DNA of 64,000 nucleotides from contig CAYJFB010000002.1 of NCBI GenBank assembly GCA_964369685.1, forward strand, positions 1 to 64,000, given 5' to 3'. The position numbers were made by a program, and so were the translations under genes. Below, one piece after another: positions 26,855-35,999 of the stretch. Numbering within the stretch: the first letter of the stretch is position 1; each line of letters opens with the position of its first letter. Origin of the DNA: Avidesulfovibrio sp964369685. GTDB taxonomy: Bacteria > Desulfobacterota > Desulfovibrionia > Desulfovibrionales > Desulfovibrionaceae. The notes under the pieces were generated by a model. That model was not told the origin of the DNA. It saw only the letters and a program-made list of their open reading frames with translations, and made no database searches.

Positions 26855-27163
26855 ATGTATGCAATTATCGAAACGGGCGGCAAACAATTTCGTGTTGAAG
26901 AGGGTTGCACTTTAAAAGTGGCAAAACTCGACAGCGCAGTGGGTACGGAACTGTCCATCGACAAAGTTCTTATGTTGGGCGGCGGAGACGTTAAAATAGG
27001 TGCTCCTTATCTTGAACAAGCCTCTGTGAAAGCCACTGTGCTGGAACACGGACGCGGCGAAAAAATTATTGTCTTCAAAAGACGTAAACGTCACGACTCC
27101 CGTAAAACTCAAGGCCATCGTCAAGATTACACAGCTATCAAAATCAACGCCATCCAAGCCTAG
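26855..27163 (+). CDS. rplU: 50S ribosomal protein L21
   Basis: The 102-residue protein has the L21 N-terminus (MYAIIETGGKQFRVEEG), LMLGGGDVKIGAPY and the rRNA-binding C-terminal block KIIVFKRRKRHDSRKTQGHR. The ATG at 26855 has TGGAGG upstream. First gene of the conserved rplU-rpmA-obgE order. Confidence 0.98.
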   Translation: MYAIIETGGKQFRVEEGCTLKVAKLDSAVGTELSIDKVLMLGGGDVKIGAPYLEQASVKATVLEHGRGEKIIVFKRRKRHDSRKTQGHRQDYTAIKINAIQA

Positions 27164-27244
27164 TACGGTTTACAACCTGTTTGCAAACCTTATTTTAAAA
27201 AAGCAAACAGGTGTTTGTAAGGCCTGGTTCTAAGGAGTTTTATC

Positions 27245-27520
27245 ATGGCACATAAAAAAGCCGGCGGGAGTTCCCGCAACGGACGTGACAGCGAAGGCCA
27301 ACGACGCGGCGTCAAACGTTTTGGTGGACAACGTGTCGACGCGGGTACCATCATTATTCGTCAACTCGGTACACGAATCTACCCCGGTGAAAACGTGGGC
27401 ATGGGACGTGATTTCACCCTCTTTGCGACAACAGACGGTGTGGTGAAGTACGAAACCTTTACTCGTAAACGCAAAGTGTATAAACGTGTACATATTGTCA
27501 AGCCTGTCCTTGCAGCCTGA
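27245..27520 (+). CDS. rpmA: 50S ribosomal protein L27
   Basis: The 91-residue protein begins MAHKKAGGSSRNGRDSEG, the conserved N-terminus that reaches the peptidyl-transferase centre, and continues with VDAGTIIIRQLGTRIYPGEN. There is no N-terminal extension needing cleavage. It lies 81 bases after rplU, with AAGGAG upstream. Confidence 0.98.
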   Translation: MAHKKAGGSSRNGRDSEGQRRGVKRFGGQRVDAGTIIIRQLGTRIYPGENVGMGRDFTLFATTDGVVKYETFTRKRKVYKRVHIVKPVLAA

Positions 27521-27621
27521 TAAATAACGTACAACAGACATACGCGAAGAGGCTCCCTCTGAAGCGATGTGCTCAGATAGGTTGATCCTCAACTCGTTTC
27601 GAGTGATGTTGTCGCCTCGGA

Positions 27622-27660
27622 AAGGGGAAAGAAGAATCTCACAGATACTTCTTTCCCCTT
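27622..27660 (+). terminator. Hairpin between rpmA and obgE
   Basis: A perfect 13-bp stem (AAGGGGAAAGAAG at 27622-27634 and its complement at 27648-27660) lacks a following T-run. It may end rplU-rpmA transcription partly, or act as a processing or stability element, because obgE lies 150 bases further on with no strong promoter of its own. Confidence 0.5.
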
Positions 27661-27813
27661 CAGGTCTTTATAGGGGAGTTTTCCAAATCAAATTGATGGT
27701 GCAAGTTCTGCCAGAGGCAATGCTTCCGTAAAACATTCATTGAGAAACAGCTCCCAGAACAACTTTTCAGTCTTTTTTCTTTCATTCTCTCCCTCACTGA
27801 CACGGTGATTTTT

Positions 27814-28935
27814 ATGCGATTTGTAGATGAAGCCCTTATTAGCGTAAAGGCAGGCAACGGCGGCAACGGTTGTGTTTCTTTTCGACGTGAAAAATTTATT
27901 CCCAAAGGTGGCCCTGACGGCGGTGACGGCGGTAGCGGCGGCAATGTCATTTTTCGAGCAGATTCTCGCTTGCTCAGCCTATACGATTTCCGACTCAAAC
28001 GTCGCTATGAAGCACAAAACGGTCAATCCGGCATGGGGAGTCAATGCCACGGTAAAAAAGGCGAACACTTGGTTGTGAATTTGCCTGTGGGAACGCTTGT
28101 TTTTGGTCGTGGTGCCGACGGTGAAGCCCTTCTCGCCGACCTCTCCACGCCGCAAGATGAAATCGTGATTGCTCAAGGCGGACGCGGCGGTAAAGGAAAT
28201 GAACATTTTAAAACATCCACCATGCGCGCACCACGTTTTGCACAAAAAGGTGAACCCGGCGAAGAATTTGATTTGCGTCTGGAATTAAAAATCCTTGCCG
28301 ATGCAGGGATTATCGGTTTACCCAATGCAGGCAAATCGACCTTTATATCGCGCGTTTCCGCCGCAAAGCCAAAAATTGCCGACTACCCTTTCACAACGCT
28401 GACACCAAATCTCGGAGTGATGATTCATGACAACGATCCCGATTTGCGTATGGTGCTTGCCGATATCCCCGGATTGATCGAAGGCGCACACCAAGGGCAA
28501 GGGTTGGGACACCAATTTTTAAAACATATTGAACGCACTCGATTTTTGATCCACATTCTGAGTATCGAAGACATCAACCCCGAAGATCCATGGGCAGGCT
28601 TTGAGCTGATTGATAACGAACTCGAAAGCTTTGATGCCGAATTGGCAACCAGACACCAACTGCTTGTTGTGAATAAATGCGATCTGCGCTCTCCCGAAGA
28701 GGTGCAAACACTGAAAGAACACGCGCAACGCGATAATAAACATATTCATTTTATCAGCGCAAAAAATCTGGGCGATCTCGATGCCGATAACGCACTCAAT
28801 GCCCTGGTTACCAAACTCTGGACATTACACACCGAACAGCAAATCAACGCGCCTCTCGTACACTTTAAAGAAATCGTGATCAAAGAAGAAGAATTTCCGG
28901 ATATTGAAGTCATCTACACTCGTGAAGGCTCATAA
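27814..28935 (+). CDS. obgE: GTPase Obg/CgtA
   Basis: The 373-residue protein has the glycine-rich Obg fold (residues 1-157; GNGGNGCVSFRREKFIPKGG .. DGGDGGSGGNV). A G domain follows with GLPNAGKSTFISRVS, DYPFTTLTPNLG, DIPGLIEGAHQGQGLG and NKCDL. Obg binds the 50S subunit and links ribosome assembly with growth control. The C-terminal tail is short, with no OCT domain. The ATG at 27814 is chosen over an in-frame GTG at 27805 because of GGTGA at good spacing. Confidence 0.96.
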   Translation: MRFVDEALISVKAGNGGNGCVSFRREKFIPKGGPDGGDGGSGGNVIFRADSRLLSLYDFRLKRRYEAQNGQSGMGSQCHGKKGEHLVVNLPVGTLVFGRGADGEALLADLSTPQDEIVIAQGGRGGKGNEHFKTSTMRAPRFAQKGEPGEEFDLRLELKILADAGIIGLPNAGKSTFISRVSAAKPKIADYPFTTLTPNLGVMIHDNDPDLRMVLADIPGLIEGAHQGQGLGHQFLKHIERTRFLIHILSIEDINPEDPWAGFELIDNELESFDAELATRHQLLVVNKCDLRSPEEVQTLKEHAQRDNKHIHFISAKNLGDLDADNALNALVTKLWTLHTEQQINAPLVHFKEIVIKEEEFPDIEVIYTREGS

Positions 28936-28961
28936 CTTTCATACATTCATTCAAAACATAA

Positions 28962-29013
28962 CTTTTTTTCGAGGGAGTTTCTCTTTTGCAATAGACTCTC
29001 CCCCGAAAAAAAG
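28962..29013. terminator. Bidirectional terminator between obgE and glpF
   Basis: A 21-bp nearly complete stem (left 28962-28982, right 28993-29013) with T-run on the left arm and A-run on the right arm serves both converging genes, obgE (+) and glpF (-). Confidence 0.8.
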
Positions 29014-29024
29014 TGCACGATTAT

Positions 29025-29756
29025 CTAGACAGCAAAAGGTGTCCAAGGGAGCGCTTGAAAAAGTAACGCGCCGGCAAGTCCGCCAAAAATAGGCGCAATA
29101 AGCGGAACCGCCAAGCCATAGGAAAATTCCGAGCTGCCTTTATTGGGAATCGGCAATACGGCGTGAGCAAGACGCGGCCCCAAATCGCGAGCAGGATTGA
29201 TCGCATAGCCTGTCGTACCGCCAAGTGACATACCGATACCCAAAATAATCGCCCACACAAAATACATCTTTACACCCGATTCACCCGCGCCGGCAACTTG
29301 ACCGATACCCAATAATGCAAAAACCAAGACAAACGTACCCAAAAATTCACAAAAAAAGTTTTGTGGACGGTTAAGCACCGCAGGACGAGTACAAAAACAC
29401 CCTAACTTGACACCGTGATCGGCTGTAGCCGCAAACTGATCGCGGAAAAATGCATACACAAGCACACCGCCCAAAAAAGCTCCCGTAACCTGTGCAAAAA
29501 TATACCCCAAAACCATATTTGCAGGAAAAAGACCGATCGTCGTCAAAGCAAGAGTGAGCGCGGGATTAAAATGCGCACCCGATGAAGCACCAAAAATACA
29601 CGCGGGAATCAACACAGCCGTAGCCCAAGCCATTGTAATCTGCACAGAACCGCCGCCCTTCATCCCCGATTTGTCCAACAAACAGTTGGCAACCACACCG
29701 TCACCCAAAAGAATCAGCATCGCGGTTCCTATAAATTCACCGATATATGGCATCAT
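29025..29756 (-). CDS. glpF: Glycerol uptake facilitator (aquaglyceroporin)
   Basis: This 243-residue MIP channel has six membrane segments and both pore motifs, HFNPALTLAL and YAINPARDLGPRL. GlpF members let glycerol diffuse across the inner membrane. The position directly downstream of glpK supports the glycerol role. An Asp next to the second NPA is as expected for glycerol-type channels. Confidence 0.95.
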   Translation of the reverse strand: MMPYIGEFIGTAMLILLGDGVVANCLLDKSGMKGGGSVQITMAWATAVLIPACIFGASSGAHFNPALTLALTTIGLFPANMVLGYIFAQVTGAFLGGVLVYAFFRDQFAATADHGVKLGCFCTRPAVLNRPQNFFCEFLGTFVLVFALLGIGQVAGAGESGVKMYFVWAIILGIGMSLGGTTGYAINPARDLGPRLAHAVLPIPNKGSSEFSYGLAVPLIAPIFGGLAGALLFQALPWTPFAV

Positions 29757-29825
29757 AAAAGCACCTCATGTTCTCTGACTGCAACATGTCTAAAAGAATA
29801 ATTACAAAATATTATATAAAAAATT

Positions 29826-29868
29826 GTCACTTCAACCTCACAATATCGCCTTGTAAAGCCGAAGTGAC
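29826..29868 (-). terminator. Hairpin with U-run between glpK and glpF
   Basis: On the minus strand, an 8-bp stem GTCACTTC/GAAGTGAC with a long 27-base loop is followed by AATTTTTTATA. It could end some transcripts after glpK and reduce glpF expression. The long loop makes it only moderately convincing. Confidence 0.45.
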
Positions 29869-29874
29869 AAGCAA

Positions 29875-31371
29875 TCAATCTTCCCAATCAAGCGAACGCT
29901 TGACCGCTTTCTGCCAACCGGCATACAATTTATCGCGTTCATCCACAGACATGCTTGCTTCAAAACGTCGATCAAGCTTCCAATTGCTGACAAGATCTTC
30001 TTTACTTTTCCAAACACCGACAGCCAAACCTGCCAAATACGCCGCGCCCAGTGCCGTCGTTTCCGTCACCTGCGGGCGATCCACAGGCACACCGAGAATA
30101 TCACTTTGAAATTGCATCATCAAATTGTTGGCAACAGCACCGCCGTCAACTTTAAGCGCTTGCAATTCAATACCCGAATCCGCCTGCATAGCGTCAAGCA
30201 CATCTTTGGTTTGGTAGCACATGGAATCAAGCGTTGCACGAATGATATGGCTTTTGGTGGTTCCACGGGTTAAACCAAACATCGCGCCACGAGCTTTCAT
30301 ATCCCAATACGGCGCGCCCATGCCCACAAAAGCAGGAACAACATAAACCCCTTCCGCACCGGACACCTTGTGCGCGTAATATTCCGTATCAGGTGCGGCT
30401 TCAACCATCTTAAGCCCATCGCGCAACCACTGCACAGCCGCTCCGGCAACAAAAATACTGCCCTCAAGCGCGTATTCAACCTTACCGTCAATGCCCCAAG
30501 CAATCGTGGTCACAAGACCGTTTTTCGAAGTGTAGCATTCAGAACCCGTGGTCATGAGCATAAAACACCCCGTGCCATAGGTATTTTTTGCCATTCCCGC
30601 TTTAAAACAAGTTTGTCCAAAAAGTGCAGACTGTTGATCACCCGCAGCCCCCGCAATGGGAATTTCACCACCCATAAATACAGTCGCGCATGTTTTGCCA
30701 TAGACCTCACTTGAAGGACGCACTTCAGGCAACATACTTGCAGGAATACCAAGCATTGACAACAATTCCTCATCCCACTTCAATTCACGAATATTGTAAA
30801 TCATCGTGCGTGAGGCGTTGGAATAGTCAGTCACATGCACTTTGCCGTTTGTCAATTTCCAAATCAGCCATGTATCAATGGTGCCAAAAAGTAAATCACC
30901 GGCTTCGGCTTTTTCCCTTGCACCCTCAACATGATCTAAAATCCACTTGATTTTTGTACCCGAAAAATACGCGTCAATAACCAAGCCCGTTTTTTCACGT
31001 ACCATGGCATCATGCCCGGCTGCTTTCAGTTCTTCACAAATATCCATGGTTTGACGAGATTGCCATACAATGGCGTTATAGATCGGTTTACCCGTTTTTT
31101 TATCCCATACAACCGTGGTTTCGCGTTGGTTTGTGATCCCAATAGCTGAAATATCCGATACAGCAAGGCCTGCTTTGGCTATAGCTTCGGCCGCCGTTCC
31201 GAGTTGCGTTGACCATATTTCATCGGCATTGTGTTCAACCCAACCGGGCTTAGGAAAAAGTTGTGTAAATTCTTTTTGTGCAACGGCCACGATTTCAGAA
31301 GTATCTGCAAAAATAATGGCTCGTGAACTGGTTGTCCCTTGATCAAGTGCCAACACATATCTTTTGCCCAT
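29875..31371 (-). CDS. glpK: Glycerol kinase
   Basis: This 498-residue FGGY-family kinase makes sn-glycerol 3-phosphate. It shows the N-terminal phosphate site YVLALDQGTTSSRAIIF, GWVEHNADEIW, TDYSNASRTMIYNI, AGAAGDQQSALFGQTC and the C-terminal LKVDGGAVANNLMMQFQSD. The ATG at 31371 (MGKRYVLALD) matches the family N-terminus and has GGGAG at seven bases; the longer upstream frame is not needed. It is followed by glpF. Confidence 0.97.
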   Translation of the reverse strand: MGKRYVLALDQGTTSSRAIIFADTSEIVAVAQKEFTQLFPKPGWVEHNADEIWSTQLGTAAEAIAKAGLAVSDISAIGITNQRETTVVWDKKTGKPIYNAIVWQSRQTMDICEELKAAGHDAMVREKTGLVIDAYFSGTKIKWILDHVEGAREKAEAGDLLFGTIDTWLIWKLTNGKVHVTDYSNASRTMIYNIRELKWDEELLSMLGIPASMLPEVRPSSEVYGKTCATVFMGGEIPIAGAAGDQQSALFGQTCFKAGMAKNTYGTGCFMLMTTGSECYTSKNGLVTTIAWGIDGKVEYALEGSIFVAGAAVQWLRDGLKMVEAAPDTEYYAHKVSGAEGVYVVPAFVGMGAPYWDMKARGAMFGLTRGTTKSHIIRATLDSMCYQTKDVLDAMQADSGIELQALKVDGGAVANNLMMQFQSDILGVPVDRPQVTETTALGAAYLAGLAVGVWKSKEDLVSNWKLDRRFEASMSVDERDKLYAGWQKAVKRSLDWED

Positions 31372-31560
31372 GAAATATCTCCCTGCTCTAATTAAAATTG
31401 AATAACGACACAATACGATTGTTCATTGTTATGACTTGGGTAAAACTCTGACAGCGTATAAAGAACTATAACACAAAAACATCAAACACACCCTGCCATA
31501 CACACATACCCCGAAGAATAGAGTATGAAAAAAAAATATCAATATAAAAATTTCTATCCA

Positions 31561-31620
31561 GAGTACAAAAAGCATGTAGTAACATTAAAATAAAAATGTT
31601 GCTACATGCTTTTTGTACTC
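31561..31620. terminator. Very long perfect hairpin (25-bp stem)
   Basis: Arms 31561-31585 and 31596-31620 pair over 25 bp with one G-U pair and a 10-base loop; TTTTT follows on the plus strand. It lies between the epimerase gene 3' end (minus, 31674) and the glpK promoter, where it would stop readthrough from the epimerase gene into glpK. Nothing else is visible in 31372-31673 apart from AT-rich promoter-like sequence. Confidence 0.75.
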
Positions 31621-31673
31621 TTTTTAACTTAAAATATTTTTATATAGTTAGAAAGACATTGCTTGACAGATAA

Positions 31674-32615
31674 CTAGCAGTACGTTGTCATCCAGTTCCA
31701 TGTGTGTTGCAATCCTTGAGCAAGCGTTGTTTTAGGCTTCCACTGTAGATGTTTTTCGGCATGGCTTGTGTCCAACACAGAATAGGGCACGTCAGAGATG
31801 CGTCCGTCTTGGTATTCGATTTGAAGAGGGCGTTGCACTGTTTCTTCTATATATTGAAGGAGTTGTTTTATACTTGTTCCGCATCCTGAGCCAATATTAA
31901 ACACAGCATGTGTCGTTTGAGATGTTTGCAAGGCTAAAGAAAATGCACGAACGACATCGTCAATATAAATATAGTCTCGAACAATACTGCCATCACCCCA
32001 TACAACAAGCGGTTTATTTTTAAGGACATTACTCATAAATGTACCGACGATACCCTGCATACTGTTGGTATTTTGCAAGGGGCCGTATGGATTGCTAATA
32101 CGTAAAGCCACAGAAGATAAGCCATAGAGTTGGCCATAGAGATAGAGATATTTTTCTATGGCCAATTTAACGATACCATAGGAAGATATTGGATTTGTTG
32201 CATCTGTTTCCATACGTTTTTGTTGTTGCTGTAAACCGTAAACCGTGCCGCCTGATGAGGCAAAGACCACCTTACGGATCCCCACTTCTCGTGCACACTC
32301 CAAAAAGCGCAATGTTCCGACAAGGTTTTGTTCTACGTCAAGGATGGGGTTGTCGTTTGCCGTTTTCGGAAGCATCGTTGAAACAAGATGAATACAGGAT
32401 GTGCATCCTTCGAGCGCGTGAAACAGATCGGCTTGCTGAAAAAAATCACCGTCATGGCAACTGAGATTGCGAACGTCACTGTCTTTCAATAATGGGTTGG
32501 GGCGTGTCTGTTTAGCAAAGGTGCGTACGCGGCAACCGCTTTGCAACAAGTGCCGAGTGAGGTGTTGCCCCAAAAAACCGGAAGCGCCCAAGATACATAC
32601 GTGTTCGTTGGTCAT
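31674..32615 (-). CDS. NAD-dependent sugar epimerase/dehydratase (GalE-like extended SDR)
   Basis: The 313-residue protein has the Rossmann motif GASGFLGQHL, the catalytic Ser in FASSGGTVYG and the Y-x-x-x-K pair in SYGIVKLAIEKYLY. RISNPYGP and DDVVRAFSLAL follow. Closest in kind to UDP-glucose 4-epimerases and related nucleotide-sugar epimerases of cell-envelope pathways; the exact substrate is unknown. The ATG at 32615 is chosen (MTNEHVCILGAS); one at 32630 overlaps trmFO. The stop-start spacing to trmFO implies co-transcription. Confidence 0.88.
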   Translation of the reverse strand: MTNEHVCILGASGFLGQHLTRHLLQSGCRVRTFAKQTRPNPLLKDSDVRNLSCHDGDFFQQADLFHALEGCTSCIHLVSTMLPKTANDNPILDVEQNLVGTLRFLECAREVGIRKVVFASSGGTVYGLQQQQKRMETDATNPISSYGIVKLAIEKYLYLYGQLYGLSSVALRISNPYGPLQNTNSMQGIVGTFMSNVLKNKPLVVWGDGSIVRDYIYIDDVVRAFSLALQTSQTTHAVFNIGSGCGTSIKQLLQYIEETVQRPLQIEYQDGRISDVPYSVLDTSHAEKHLQWKPKTTLAQGLQHTWNWMTTYC

Positions 32616-32620
32616 TGTTT

Positions 32621-34000
32621 TTAGCCGCATGATTCTTGATTGTGTACAGCGTGTAACCATTGGGCAAAGTCTGTACGGGCACGATCCGCGTACCACTGTT
32701 TACGCACTTTTTTATGTATGCGTTCTTGTGGTTCCGGCATGAGTCCGAAGTGGACGTTTGAAGGTTGAAAGCGTTTGCTTGGAGTTTGTAAATGGGTCAA
32801 TAGGGCACCGAGAGCTGTTGTTTGTGGCGGTGGGACAAGCGATTGATGACGAAATTGTGCCGTAAGTAACATCCCGAGCCAGAGTCCACAGGCCATGGAC
32901 TCCACATACCCTTCAACACCGGTTATCTGACCGGCAAGGTGAACAAAAGGATTATTTTTTAATGCCAAGCGTTCATCAAGGACAATGGGCGCGTTAACAT
33001 ACGTGTTTCGATGCATACTGCCGTAACGCACAAATTCGACTTGAGCCAAACCGGGTACTAAACGGAACACTTCAGCTTGTGCTTTATATGTCAATTTTGT
33101 CTGACACCCTACGAGGTTAAACATGTTTTTGTTACAATTTTCTGGACGCAGTTGTAGAAGTGCATGGGGGCGTTTTCCCGTGCGCGGATCGGTGAAGCCT
33201 ACGGGCTTCAGTGAACCAAACACCAGCGTGCGTTCACCGCGTGCAGCCAAGGCTTCAATCGGCATACACCCTTCAAAATGTTTTTCGTCTTCAAAGGCGC
33301 GCGCAGTCACTTTTTCGCCATTCAACAATCCTTGATAAAAGGCTGTATACTCTTCTTGATTCATAGGACAATTGAGATAATCACCGACACCGTGTTCTTC
33401 GTAGCGTGATCCCCAAAAGGCAATGGTTGTGTCTATGGATTCTGCGCTCACAATGGGGGCTATGGCGTCATAAAAATACAGTTGTTCACTGCCGACGGCT
33501 TGGGAAAGCGAGAGCGTCAAGCCTTCAGAAGCCATTGGGCCTGCAGCTATCACCACACGATCAAACCCTTCTTCTGTGGAGTCTTCACCCTTTGTGCGCA
33601 AGAGTAGTCGCGGATCGTCTAAACCTGTGATGCAGGCTTCTACTTGTTTGATGTGGGGATTACAACGAATGTGTTCAGTGACGCCTTGAGCAAAGGCTTC
33701 TCTATCCACAGCCAAGGCTTTTCCTGCGGGAACCTGTGTTTCTGTGGCAACACGCATCAACACGCTGTGTAGGTCGCGCAACTCTTGTTTAAGCAAGCCG
33801 ATTCCCGATGCCAATTCGTCCGAGCGCAAAGAATTGGAGCAAACAAGTTCGGCAAGCAACGGTGAAACGTGTGCCGGAGACATGTGCGTCGGTTTCTGTT
33901 CAAAAAGTGTTACAGAAATACCGTGACGCGCAAGATATAACGCGCACTCGCAACCGGCAAGACCACCGCCGACAACCGCAACTCGATACGAATGTGACAT
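32621..34000 (-). CDS. trmFO: Folate/FAD-dependent tRNA (uracil-54-C5) methyltransferase TrmFO
   Basis: This 459-residue flavoprotein uses 5,10-methylenetetrahydrofolate to make ribothymidine 54 in tRNA. It has the FAD motif VVGGGLAGCECALYL, CSNSLRSDELASGIGLLKQE, CPMNQEEYTAFYQ, a methylase Cys in EGCMPIEALAARG, and GQITGVEGYVESMACG. Length and motifs are standard. It precedes the epimerase gene by only a few bases. Confidence 0.96.
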   Translation of the reverse strand: MSHSYRVAVVGGGLAGCECALYLARHGISVTLFEQKPTHMSPAHVSPLLAELVCSNSLRSDELASGIGLLKQELRDLHSVLMRVATETQVPAGKALAVDREAFAQGVTEHIRCNPHIKQVEACITGLDDPRLLLRTKGEDSTEEGFDRVVIAAGPMASEGLTLSLSQAVGSEQLYFYDAIAPIVSAESIDTTIAFWGSRYEEHGVGDYLNCPMNQEEYTAFYQGLLNGEKVTARAFEDEKHFEGCMPIEALAARGERTLVFGSLKPVGFTDPRTGKRPHALLQLRPENCNKNMFNLVGCQTKLTYKAQAEVFRLVPGLAQVEFVRYGSMHRNTYVNAPIVLDERLALKNNPFVHLAGQITGVEGYVESMACGLWLGMLLTAQFRHQSLVPPPQTTALGALLTHLQTPSKRFQPSNVHFGLMPEPQERIHKKVRKQWYADRARTDFAQWLHAVHNQESCG

Positions 34001-34192
34001 TCAAACGCTCCCAAAAAAATATTTTATCAAGAAACGAAAAAAAGAGACGAAAAAAACACTTGGGAAATCGACAGGTTTACAGTATGCTTGCCCTGTCAGT
34101 TGTGATAGGGTAAAAGCTTTGTGGATAAACCGCAAGCGTTATACGCCTGAATATCTTTTGACGAAAATCTTTTTTGATTTTTTGGTTTTTAT

Positions 34193-34249
34193 CATGTCAC
34201 AGAGTTTTTGTCGTTTCACAAAATGTTCGTCGTGTCACAAAATATAACA
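34193..34249. repeat. Three tandem 19-bp iteron-like repeats with TCACA core
   Basis: Units at 34193-34211, 34212-34230 and 34231-34249 share the frame C(A/G)TNTCACANANTNTNNN. They lie between trmFO and the microprotein gene. The regular 19-bp spacing looks like a repeated protein-binding site. The rest of 34001-34325 is AT-rich, with a small GACAGG/CCTGTC hairpin near 34070-34100. Confidence 0.5.
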
Positions 34250-34325
34250 TTTGCAGAAACGGATACGGACTTGTCTTTTGTGAGCAATATTCATTTGAAC
34301 ACCTTTAACACGATAGGAGTACATT

Positions 34326-34403
34326 ATGAGTTTTTTCTTTTTCTTCTTAGGTATTACCGCTGTGGGTTATGGTTTATATTACATCAAAAAAACGTGTCAG
34401 TAA
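34326..34403 (+). CDS. 25-residue membrane microprotein
   Basis: An ATG at 34326 preceded by AGGAGTACATT (a strong Shine-Dalgarno at seven bases) opens a 25-codon frame. The product starts MSFFFFFLGITAVGYG and ends YYIKKTCQ: one hydrophobic helix followed by a short basic tail, like many single-helix small membrane proteins. A terminator hairpin follows immediately (34424-34461), so this is a compact transcription unit. Function unknown. The ribosome site plus terminator are the case for it being real; length alone would not be. Confidence 0.6.
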   Translation: MSFFFFFLGITAVGYGLYYIKKTCQ

Positions 34404-34423
34404 CACACCTTTTTTGTTTTTGT

Positions 34424-34461
34424 AAGGGAACACTTTTAGAGTTATCTGAAAGTGTTCCCTT
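34424..34461 (+). terminator. Terminator hairpin after the microprotein gene
   Basis: A 17-bp stem (34424-34440 with 34445-34461, one G-U pair) with a four-base loop follows the stop codon by 20 bases. The U-tail is short. From here to 34635 only AT-rich sequence is seen. Confidence 0.65.
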
Positions 34462-34635
34462 TACAGATTCTGCCAACACCATGAGAATCAATTGAAATTA
34501 TTGAAAAAAAATTCATCTATTAAGACTTTTTATCTGAACACTATTGATCTTTTTAATTTATAACTGTTTGTATTTTTTGATTTGTTTATAGAGCCTCATA
34601 AATCTGACTTGAACATGTAACAATTTTGGTTTCTT

Positions 34636-35880
34636 GTGAATACAGCTCTCAACGCAGTTTCCACATATATCATACCTGCCGAGGCAGACGGCTTGCGCTT
34701 GGACATTGCCCTAAGTGTATGCCTGCCACAGCTTGGCAGACGTGCTTGCAAGCGGCTTTGTGAACAGCAACGTGTATTGCTGAACGATAAAACAGCGCGC
34801 GCGCACGACAAAGTCAAAAACGGCAGTCGTGTTGTTGTGCTTGAGCCTCCGTCTTGTGTTTCGCTGTGCACCGCCAACAACACGCCCACGGCAAGAAACG
34901 ATACTGAAAAAACGTTTTACAAAGCATCACTGAAAAACGCTTTATCAGAACCTATGCAAGACACTTTTTCAAAACATACACAAGACGTTTTGTCCTCTTC
35001 ATTACCATCCCTGTTACCGGATTCTTCACAAAACCCTTTTGTCGTCACGCAGAATCAATATTTTGCGGCAATCTTCAAGCCTTCGGGTTTACACAGTACC
35101 GTGATTGGAGGCTCGGCGCACCCAGCGCTTGAAGCACACCTTTCAGAACTTTTGCCTCAGGAAGTTTTTCCTCCACAACGGTTAAGCCAACAACGCTTTC
35201 ATCCGCGTTTATTGAATCGTTTAGACGGACAAACGTCGGGTTTAGTGCTGGCAGCACGCACCCCTGAGGCTGTGTTGTTATGGCAACGAGCGGAAGCGAA
35301 AGGTGTTGTTGAAAAACGATATCTTGCTGTCATTGAAGGTATTTTGCATGGTTCTTGTGTCGTCTATGCGCCGCTTGATACGGATCAACGAAAACGCAGT
35401 CGGGTGTGCATCGGAATTGCGCCGTTTGTTCGCCATACATTTGTAACGCCTTTGCTTACAACGTGTACATATAACAATACGGAACATGAAAAAAACACAG
35501 GGCGTGAAGACTCAGGACATAAAGACACTACGTCGCTACAGGGGTATTCGTTGGTTGGCTGTATGATCCGCAAGGGTGCACGGCATCAGATCCGTGCACA
35601 TCTGGGAGCATTAGGTTTACCGCTATTGGGCGATACGCGCTATGGGGGAAAACCTCTTGCGATGTCCCATGCACCTTCAGTGTTCGTTGATTTTCAAAAC
35701 AGACAGATCAAAACGGACAGTACTATGAGTTCTCAAAACAAAGAAACATTTTTTTTGCATCATTGCCATGTGCGTTGTGCAGATTTCGTTGCAGAAAACC
35801 TTCCTGCATGGTTACCGGAATTTTTTCCGCATGCGGAGGCAAACGTTCGCCGCTGGTTGGACACAGCGTATGACTCTTGA
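34636..35880 (+). CDS. RluA-family 23S rRNA/tRNA pseudouridine synthase
   Basis: The 414-residue protein has an N-terminal S4 RNA-binding domain (about 15-75, GLRLDIALSVCLPQLGRRAC). The synthase domain contains the catalytic Asp in LLNRLDGQTSGLVLAA, FAAIFKPSGLHST and the C-terminal GARHQIRAHLGALGLPLLGD. It isomerises uridine to pseudouridine; the target site is not predictable. It is longer than RluD because of two low-complexity inserts (about 85-135 and 275-305). The start is GTG at 34636 with a weak ribosome site. Confidence 0.88.
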   Translation: MNTALNAVSTYIIPAEADGLRLDIALSVCLPQLGRRACKRLCEQQRVLLNDKTARAHDKVKNGSRVVVLEPPSCVSLCTANNTPTARNDTEKTFYKASLKNALSEPMQDTFSKHTQDVLSSSLPSLLPDSSQNPFVVTQNQYFAAIFKPSGLHSTVIGGSAHPALEAHLSELLPQEVFPPQRLSQQRFHPRLLNRLDGQTSGLVLAARTPEAVLLWQRAEAKGVVEKRYLAVIEGILHGSCVVYAPLDTDQRKRSRVCIGIAPFVRHTFVTPLLTTCTYNNTEHEKNTGREDSGHKDTTSLQGYSLVGCMIRKGARHQIRAHLGALGLPLLGDTRYGGKPLAMSHAPSVFVDFQNRQIKTDSTMSSQNKETFFLHHCHVRCADFVAENLPAWLPEFFPHAEANVRRWLDTAYDS

Positions 35881-35999
35881 CAAAATCAAAAAAGAAGAGT
35901 ATAAAATAAAGTTTACATATCTTGGATAAGAACTTTTAGTCTAAACAATGCAATCGCATATTTGAGTCAAGCGCTTTGTACCTTTGTACAACACAATGG

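Noticed and set aside
28962..29013. Possible ninth copy of the dispersed repeat
   Set aside because: Only a G/C-rich hairpin with A/T flanks is shared; the CCCCTTG..TGCGG and CCGCAGTTCAAG blocks are absent. It is a bidirectional terminator.
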